A stretch of 41,306 nucleotides of DNA. It comes from an uncultured Ruminococcus sp. Its GTDB lineage: Bacteria; Bacillota; Clostridia; Oscillospirales; Acutalibacteraceae. How positions within the stretch are numbered: position 1 is the stretch's first letter; each line of letters opens with the position of its first letter. The notes beneath the pieces are model-generated. The model had not been told where the DNA came from. It ran no database searches and saw only the letters and a program-made list of their open reading frames with translations. This document shows positions 16,673 through 23,200 of the stretch, piece after piece. The position numbers and the translations under genes are program-made. The stretch covers positions 1-41,306 of the forward strand of contig CACZCM010000007.1 in the NCBI GenBank assembly GCA_902779615.1. The letters run 5' to 3'.

Positions 16673-17968
16673 ATGAGTATTGAAAAGATTAAGTCGGAGC
16701 TTGCGGGCACAGCGGGTTATAAGCGGCTGGAGGCTCTTTTCGATGAAGGCAGCTTTTCTCCGATCGCTCCGTTTGCAAATTCGTGCGGCGGGCCTGCGGA
16801 GGCGGCAGCCGGCTTCGGCGAAATAAACGGCTGCGAGGCGTATGCGTTTGCGCAGAACAGCGACGTCTGCTCGGGCGCAATGTCAAAGGCGCAGGCTGCG
16901 AAGCTTGAGAAGCTTTATGAATTGGCACTCAAAACGGGCACTCCCGTTGTCGGGATTTACGATTCATGCGGCGCAAGAGTGGACGAGGGCGTCGATATGC
17001 TCCAAAGCTACGGCAAACTTTTGAATCTGAGTGGCAAGCTTGCGGGAGTTGTTCCCCAGATCTCGGTCATTCTCGGTCCGTGCCTGGGCACTGCAGCGCT
17101 GCTTGCGGCAGAGGCTGACTTCGTTATCCAGAGCGAGCAGGGTAAGTTTACCGTCAATACAAACGGCGAGGGCGGAAGCGCAGAGGAGAACATGAAGCAC
17201 GGCGCAGCTGCGATCTGCGCAAAAGATGAGTTTTCAGCTTTGGAGGCTGCAAAAAATCTCGTTTCCATGCTGCCCCGCAACAACCTTTCAGACGCATTCG
17301 AGATCGACACGGCAGATCCCGTATCCTGCGGTGATCTTATTACATCATTTGCGGACGGCGGAAGCTACATTGAGCTTTATGAAGGCACTGCCGCAAACGT
17401 CAAAACAGGTTTTGTCCGCATAGACGGCGCCACGGCAGGCGTTGTAAAGACGAGCGGCGAGATAGACAGACGCGCAGCCGAGAAGGCATCGAAGCTTGTT
17501 CGCTTCTGCGATGCGTTTTCGATACCTGTTGTTACGCTTGCCGATTCTACCGGATTCAAGTGCATAAGATCGGCGGCTAAGCTTACTGCGGCTTACGCCG
17601 AAGCTACGACTGCGAAGGTGACGGTCGTTACAGGCGAGGCCTACGGCGCATTCTATATGGCGCTGGCAGGCACGGGAGCGTCGGCAGACGTTGCGTTTGC
17701 TCTTGAGGGAGCATGCGTTTCACCGGTAAATCCCGAGGCGGGGATCATTATCCTTGCGCCCGATATGCTGAAGACCGACAAGGCAGGACGGGAGAAGGCT
17801 CTTGCGCAGTTCAAGGAGGAACAGTGCAGCGCGCTGAAGGCTGCGCAGCAGGGCTATATTGATTCGGTTTTAACGGAGCAGGAGCTTCGCAGTGCGCTCA
17901 TCGGTGCGCTTAAGATGCTTTCGGGCAAGAGAGAATCAACTCTTCCGAAGAAGCACAGCACATTATAA
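16673..17968 (+). CDS. Acyl-CoA carboxyltransferase subunit (MmdA/12S-like), divergent
   Basis: This 431-residue protein belongs to the acyl-CoA carboxyltransferase family, which moves a carboxyl group between biotin and an acyl-CoA. It aligns by eye to the 12S subunit of propionibacterial transcarboxylase: GTPVVGIYDSCGARVDEGVD, KLAGVVPQISVILGPC, EAYGAFYMAL. It is about 90 residues shorter than typical members. The N-terminal helical segment is missing, and the PGFLPG-type loop is reduced to TGFKCIRSAAKL. The GGSAGE-like oxyanion loop reads CSGAMS and GPCAGG reads GPCLGT, so its activity or substrate may differ. It is first in an operon with a biotin carrier and a 5S-like subunit. Confidence 0.85.
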   Translation: MSIEKIKSELAGTAGYKRLEALFDEGSFSPIAPFANSCGGPAEAAAGFGEINGCEAYAFAQNSDVCSGAMSKAQAAKLEKLYELALKTGTPVVGIYDSCGARVDEGVDMLQSYGKLLNLSGKLAGVVPQISVILGPCLGTAALLAAEADFVIQSEQGKFTVNTNGEGGSAEENMKHGAAAICAKDEFSALEAAKNLVSMLPRNNLSDAFEIDTADPVSCGDLITSFADGGSYIELYEGTAANVKTGFVRIDGATAGVVKTSGEIDRRAAEKASKLVRFCDAFSIPVVTLADSTGFKCIRSAAKLTAAYAEATTAKVTVVTGEAYGAFYMALAGTGASADVAFALEGACVSPVNPEAGIIILAPDMLKTDKAGREKALAQFKEEQCSALKAAQQGYIDSVLTEQELRSALIGALKMLSGKRESTLPKKHSTL

Positions 17969-18070
17969 CCACAGACGGAATGTCCCCGCCTCTATAAGGC
18001 GGCGGGTTTCATCCCACGCTCAGTAAGGGTTTAAATCCCCCACTGAACGCACAAGCCTGCGGCTTGTGTC
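17969..18070 (+). repeat. Three-hairpin cluster in the operon gap
   Basis: The 169-nt gap between the first two operon genes holds three hairpins in a row. They are CCGCCT/AGGCGG (17986-17991 with 17997-18002); a TCAGT/ACTGA stem with inner GGG/CCC (18020-18046); and a perfect 8-bp CACAAGCC/GGCTTGTG stem with a 3-nt loop (18050-18068). None has a T-tract. The layout recalls ends of palindrome-bearing elements such as IS200/IS605 relics, but I cannot confirm this. Confidence 0.5.
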
Positions 18071-18137
18071 TGCTTATTGAAAGCAGAGCTTTTAAAATTC
18101 GGCGGGATTCCGCTTTTTGATAAAGGGAGTATGGACA

Positions 18138-18509
18138 ATGAGAAATTTGAAGATTACCGTAAACGGTGTTGTATATGATGTTCAGGTAGAGGACGCACAG
18201 GGCGGCGCTGTTTCCGCAGCACCCGCTCCCGCAGCAGCTCCGACGCCTGCGCCTGCTGCTGAACCCGCAGCGCCCGCCAAGTCAGAAGCCAAAGGCTCCT
18301 TGAAGATCGATATCCCGATGCCGGGCACTATCATCAGCGTAAATGTAAAGCCCGGTCAGAGCGTAAAGAAGGGCGATGTCCTAGTTGTGTTCGAGGCTAT
18401 GAAGATGGAAAACGAGATCCAGTCGCCTCAGGACGGTACGGTAGCAAGCGTGCTTTGCACAAAGGGCGAGAACAAGGAGTCCGGTGCGGTCCTCCTTACT
18501 TTGGAATAA
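18138..18509 (+). CDS. Biotin carboxyl carrier protein (1.3S-like)
   Basis: This 123-residue protein carries biotin between two carboxyltransferase active sites. The N-terminal 20 residues form a short beta segment, followed by an Ala/Pro-rich flexible linker (about 25-50). The biotinyl domain has biotin acceptor K89 in the classic EAMKME motif. The size and layout equal the 1.3S subunit of transcarboxylase and the gamma carrier of sodium-pumping decarboxylases. The ATG at 18138 follows AAGGGAG (18123-18129), so the upstream in-frame TTG is not used. The stop lies 15 nt before the next gene, so the two are translated from one message. Confidence 0.93.
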   Translation: MRNLKITVNGVVYDVQVEDAQGGAVSAAPAPAAAPTPAPAAEPAAPAKSEAKGSLKIDIPMPGTIISVNVKPGQSVKKGDVLVVFEAMKMENEIQSPQDGTVASVLCTKGENKESGAVLLTLE

Positions 18510-18524
18510 GGGGGAACCTGACAG

Positions 18525-20018
18525 ATGGCTAAAGGAACGGCTAATAAAAAGGGCGGCGCATCATTAAACAAAACCGACGCTTGCCCTGCAAATAATGCAG
18601 CGCCTGAAAAGAAGATCACGCCAAAGAAGATCGGCATTACCGAAACAATTCTGCGTGATGCTCACCAGTCGCTCGCAGCAACCAGAATGACAACAGAGGA
18701 GATGCTTCCTGCGCTCCCGCTGCTCGACAAGATCGGATTTCATTCGCTTGAGTGCTGGGGCGGCGCAACGTTCGATTCCTGCTTGAGGTTCTTGAACGAA
18801 GATCCGTGGGAAAGACTCCGCATAATTCGCAAAAGCTGCCCGAACACAAAGCTGCAAATGCTGTTCAGAGGGCAGAATATGCTTGGATACCGTCATTATG
18901 CCGATGATGTGCTCGAATATTTTGTACAGAAGAGCGTTGCAAACGGTATCGATATAATCAGGATATTTGACGCATTAAATGATATAGATAACCTCAAGAC
19001 AGCTGTTAAAGCGGCTAAAAAAGAGGGCGCGCACGCACAGATCGCTATTTCGTACACTACCGGTCCTGTGTTTGATACAAATTATTATATAGACTACGCA
19101 AAAAAGATCGCAGACTGCGGCGCAGATTCGATCTGCATAAAGGACATGGCTGCGCTGCTCACTCCTTATGAAACGGAGAAGCTGGTAAAGGCGCTCAAGG
19201 GCGCTGTTGATCTGCCTATCCAGGTGCACACACACTACACCTCGGGTCTTGCTTCGATGTGCCTTATGAAGGCGATCGAGTCGGGCGCAGATGTTATCGA
19301 TACGGCAATGTCTCCGTTTGCGCTGGGAACGAGCCACGCTCCCACTGAATCGATGGTCGCAGCGTTGAAGGATACGCCTTATGATACGGGGCTTGACCTT
19401 GTTGCGCTGACCGAGATCCGCTCCTACTTTATGGATCTTCGCAAGAAGTACATAGACAGCGGTCTGATCGACCCGAAGATGCTTGCTACAGACGCAAATG
19501 CGCTGATATATCAGGTTCCCGGCGGAATGCTCTCGAACCTTCTGTCGCAGCTTAAGCAGATGGGCAAGGAGGATAAGCTGGAAGAGGTAATGCAGGAAGT
19601 GCCGAGAGTCCGCAAAGACGCGGGATATCCGCCGCTTGTAACTCCTTCCTCACAGATCGTGGGCACACAGGCAGTCAGCAATGTGATCTTCGGCGAGAGA
19701 TATAAAAACGTAAACGGACAGTTCAAGGATCTGGTTCAGGGCAAATACGGAAAAACGCCCGTTCCGATCGATCCGGAATTCAGAAAAAAGATAATCGGCG
19801 ACGAGAAGCCCGTCACCTGCCGCCCGGCAGATCTGCTGGAGCCCGAGCTTGATAAGCTTCGCAAGGAGTGTGAGCAGTGGTGCGAGCAGGAAGAGGACGT
19901 TCTCTCCTATGCTCAGTTCGACAGAGTTGCAGTGAAGTTCTTCGAGAGCCGCCGCAACAAAAAAGCAGGTATAGACAGCGAGCACTTTGACCCCGAAAAC
20001 AAGGTGCGTCCGGTTTAA
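18525..20018 (+). CDS. Pyruvate/oxaloacetate carboxyltransferase (5S/OadA-like)
   Basis: This 497-residue TIM-barrel enzyme transfers carboxylate between biotin and pyruvate/oxaloacetate. The metal-binding set is visible: D45 in LRDAHQS, H235 and H237 in VHTHYTSG, and K206 in CIKDMAALL, expected to be carbamylated. ECWGGATFD and FRGQNMLGYR are family signatures. The C-terminal biotinyl domain found in some OadA proteins is absent; the separate carrier gene just upstream supplies it. A Lys/Ala-rich extension of about 35 residues precedes the barrel. No biotin carboxylase and no membrane OadB gene lies here, which favours a transcarboxylase-like complex over pyruvate carboxylase or a sodium pump. 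Confidence 0.93.
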   Translation: MAKGTANKKGGASLNKTDACPANNAAPEKKITPKKIGITETILRDAHQSLAATRMTTEEMLPALPLLDKIGFHSLECWGGATFDSCLRFLNEDPWERLRIIRKSCPNTKLQMLFRGQNMLGYRHYADDVLEYFVQKSVANGIDIIRIFDALNDIDNLKTAVKAAKKEGAHAQIAISYTTGPVFDTNYYIDYAKKIADCGADSICIKDMAALLTPYETEKLVKALKGAVDLPIQVHTHYTSGLASMCLMKAIESGADVIDTAMSPFALGTSHAPTESMVAALKDTPYDTGLDLVALTEIRSYFMDLRKKYIDSGLIDPKMLATDANALIYQVPGGMLSNLLSQLKQMGKEDKLEEVMQEVPRVRKDAGYPPLVTPSSQIVGTQAVSNVIFGERYKNVNGQFKDLVQGKYGKTPVPIDPEFRKKIIGDEKPVTCRPADLLEPELDKLRKECEQWCEQEEDVLSYAQFDRVAVKFFESRRNKKAGIDSEHFDPENKVRPV

Positions 20019-20035
20019 ATTGAATAATATGGGAA

Positions 20036-20065
20036 GTTATGAAGGTATATCCGTAAAGTCATAAC
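20036..20065 (+). other. Hairpin in the gap before the giant gene
   Basis: GTTATGA (20036-20042) pairs with TCATAAC (20059-20065) over a 16-nt loop, without a T-tract. The 280-nt gap 20019-20298 shows no other clear signal. A TATAAT at 20268-20273 has no matching -35 box. Confidence 0.35.
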
Positions 20066-20298
20066 ATATATTTACTTTGAGCGCTGCTTTGGGAGTCAGG
20101 CGGGGCGGCGCAAGAAGAACACTAAATGCCGAGGCTCCGACATGATGCTTATGCAGCTATAGACGGCAAAAGCATGATCGGACAACGGCAGTCTTACATC
20201 TAATATATGATTAGGGCACATCTGAGCTGCACCTCGAGAATGCGGGGCGGCGCTTGGAATTGTCCATTATAATTTCATCATGCAGAGGAAGTTATAAC

Positions 20299-23200
20299 AT
20301 GGAAGAACAAGAGAGAGTGAATCCTTTAGGCACTCAGCCTGAAGATGAGGGCGCGGAGCAGATGCCCGGTATGGGCGCTGCGGGCGATATCGGCGCGTCT
20401 CCTCAGGCGGGCGGTTATCCTGCTCATATGGGCGGGCAGCCGGGAGCTGTAGGGCAGTATCAGAATGCATACGGCTACCAACAGAGCTATCCGCAGCAGG
20501 GAGCTTACCGACAGGGCTATCCGCAGCAAAATGCTCAGGCATACTACCCTCAGCAGGGGGCTGCGGGCGCATACAATTACAGGAACAGTTATCCGCAGCA
20601 GGGCTACAATCAGCAGAGCGGAACAGGCCCCGGCGAGTATGATTATCGCCAGGCCGGGAAAAGTCCGCAGCAGCCACAGCAGCAGATGAATTATCAGCCG
20701 GCATACAATATGTATCCCGGCTATCAGTACGGTCAAATGCAAAACGGCTACGGATATTATCCGCAGCAGCCGTATCCACAGCAGAATCAGCCCTTCCAAT
20801 ATGCACAGCAGCAGGCCGGAATGAATCCGTACCAGCAGAAAATGGCAGCGGCGGCAAATTACGCAAATCAGCGTGCCAAGAACCCGAATGCTCCCATTAC
20901 CGAAAACGGCGAGGCTGTTATTAAAGCGCCCGGCAGCGGAGAAGCTCCGCAGCAGGGAGAGCGAAAGATGGAGGACAACCGCACAACGGCTGCCGACAGC
21001 GACTTCGTTCGTGAGGAGATAGGGCCGGACGGCAAGAAGTACGTTGTTCGCCGAGTGCCGAAAACGAGCGAGAAGAATAACGCTCCAAAGGCACAGGACA
21101 GCGACGGCGGCAACCGTCAGAACGATCAGAAAAAGCCAAATAAATATCTTGAGAATCAGATAAAATCGGAGTTGGGCGAACACGCGCTGGAAAATGGCGC
21201 TGTTGTAGTATACAAGTCGGATATGAAGAAAAAGAAAAAATCCGACAACGAGGGTCACTATGAGCCAACTCTGGAGCATATGCTCAAAGGACCTCCGAAG
21301 AGAAAGTACGAAGACCGTGAGGCGTTCGATTTTGAGTGGAAGTGTCCGAAGTGCGGAATGGTCAATCCCGACACGATCGGTACCTGCCACTGCGGATGCA
21401 CTCAGCGTGAGGCAAAGCGTATAAAGCGCGAGCAGCGAAAAGCCGAGGAGCAGAAAGCAAAAGAAGCTCAGTCCAGTACCCCCGATCAGCAGCAGGCACG
21501 TCCGGCACAGCAGTCGGGGCAGAGCCAACAGCAGGAAAGACCGCAGCAGAGCTGGTTTGTACAGCCCGGTCAATCGCAGGGTCAGCCTAAGCCCGCAGGG
21601 CAGTTCGTTCAGCCACAGGCGCAGTTCAGACAGCAGCCTGCCGGGCGGTTTGTAAATCCGCAGCAAACTCCGCAGGTGCAGAATCGTCCTCAAATTAACC
21701 TTCAGCAGGCTCAGCCGTCTGCACAGGATAGATTTGCCAGACCACAGGCCAATCAAACGGATCCCGAAGAAGTAACTGAAGTCACCAGTCCAAACGAACA
21801 AGATACGGAAGCGGTAAAAGCGGAAGCGCAGGCTGAAATAGCGCCGCAGGACACAGCCGAGGCGCAGCCGAACGGTGAAGCCGAAGCTGCGGTGGAGCCG
21901 CAGGAGGAATTCGATCCGGAAATGCCTGATAAAGTGGAGCTGACCGCCGAGGAGATAAAGGCTGAGATCGACGAGTTTATGAGTGCTCCCGTTCAGGTTT
22001 GGCGGCCGCAATCTGCTGCCGGACGTGATAACGATAAAGCCAAAAGTGAGATCTATGTTTTTGGCAAAAACAAAAACGACGATAAGAAAACAGAAGATAC
22101 TAAAAATAATAAAGAAGAACCAACGGATAAAGCTGCCGAAAAGGAGAAGGCGTCCGAAGATAAAAAATCAGATGATAAGGCGAAAGCTGATGATACGAAG
22201 GCTAAGCCTGAGGTTAGTAAGCCTGAGAGTAACGACAGCGGCGAGTTGGATGGACTTGTTAACGAAAATGAGTGGAAATGCTCATCGTGCGGCAATATAA
22301 ATCCGGTCAGCGCCAATAAGTGCAAATGCGGTCACAGCAGAGGAAAACGCACGATGTCTGCTCAGGATCTTATAAATGCGACACGCAAGAAGGCTGCTGT
22401 TCCGTCGGCAGATAAGTCAGACGACAAAAATGTGGCTGCCGACAGCAAGGTCAAGCAGGAAGCGGAGAAAAAGAAAGCCGCAGAGGAAAAGGCTAAGAAG
22501 GAAGCAGAAGAAAAGGCTGCTCTTAAGGCGAAGATCAGAGCCGAAGAGGAGCAGAAGATCAAGGCTGAACTGGAAGCGAAGCGTAAAGCAGAAGAGGAAG
22601 CGGCGAAGAAGAGAGCTGCCGAGATCGAACGAATTCGCGCAGAGGAAGAGGCTAAGATCAAAGCAGAGTTTGAAGCAAAGCGTAAAGCAATTGAAGAGGC
22701 ACGCCAGAAGGCTCGTGAAGAGGCAAGACGTAAAGCCGAGGAAGAGGCAAAGCGCAAAGCCGAGGAAGAGGCAAAGCGCAAAGCCGAGGAAGAGGCGAAG
22801 CGCAAAGCCGAAGAAGAAGCAAAACGCAAGGCCGAAGAAGAGGCAAAGCGCAAAGCCGAAGAAGAGGCAAAACGCAAAGCCGAAGAAGAGGCAAAGCGCA
22901 AGGCCGAGGAAGAGGCAAAGCGCAAAGCCGAGGAAGAGGCAAGACGCAAAGCCGAAGAAGAGGCAAAACGCAAAGCCGAGGAAGAGGCAAAGCGCAAAGC
23001 CGAGGAAGAGGCAAGACGTAAAGCCGAAGAAGAAGCAAAACGCAAAGCCGAAGAAGAGGCAAGACGTAAAGCCGAGGAAGAGGCAAGACGCAAGGCCGAG
23101 GAAGAGGCAAGACGCAAGGCCGAGGAAGAGGCAAGACGCAAGGCCGAGGAAGAGGCAAGACGCAAGGCCGAAGAAGAGGCAAGACGCAAGGCCGAAGAAG

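Noticed and set aside
20254..20298. Upstream in-frame TTG start for the giant protein
   Set aside because: No RBS precedes it, while AGAGGAAG precedes the ATG at 20299.
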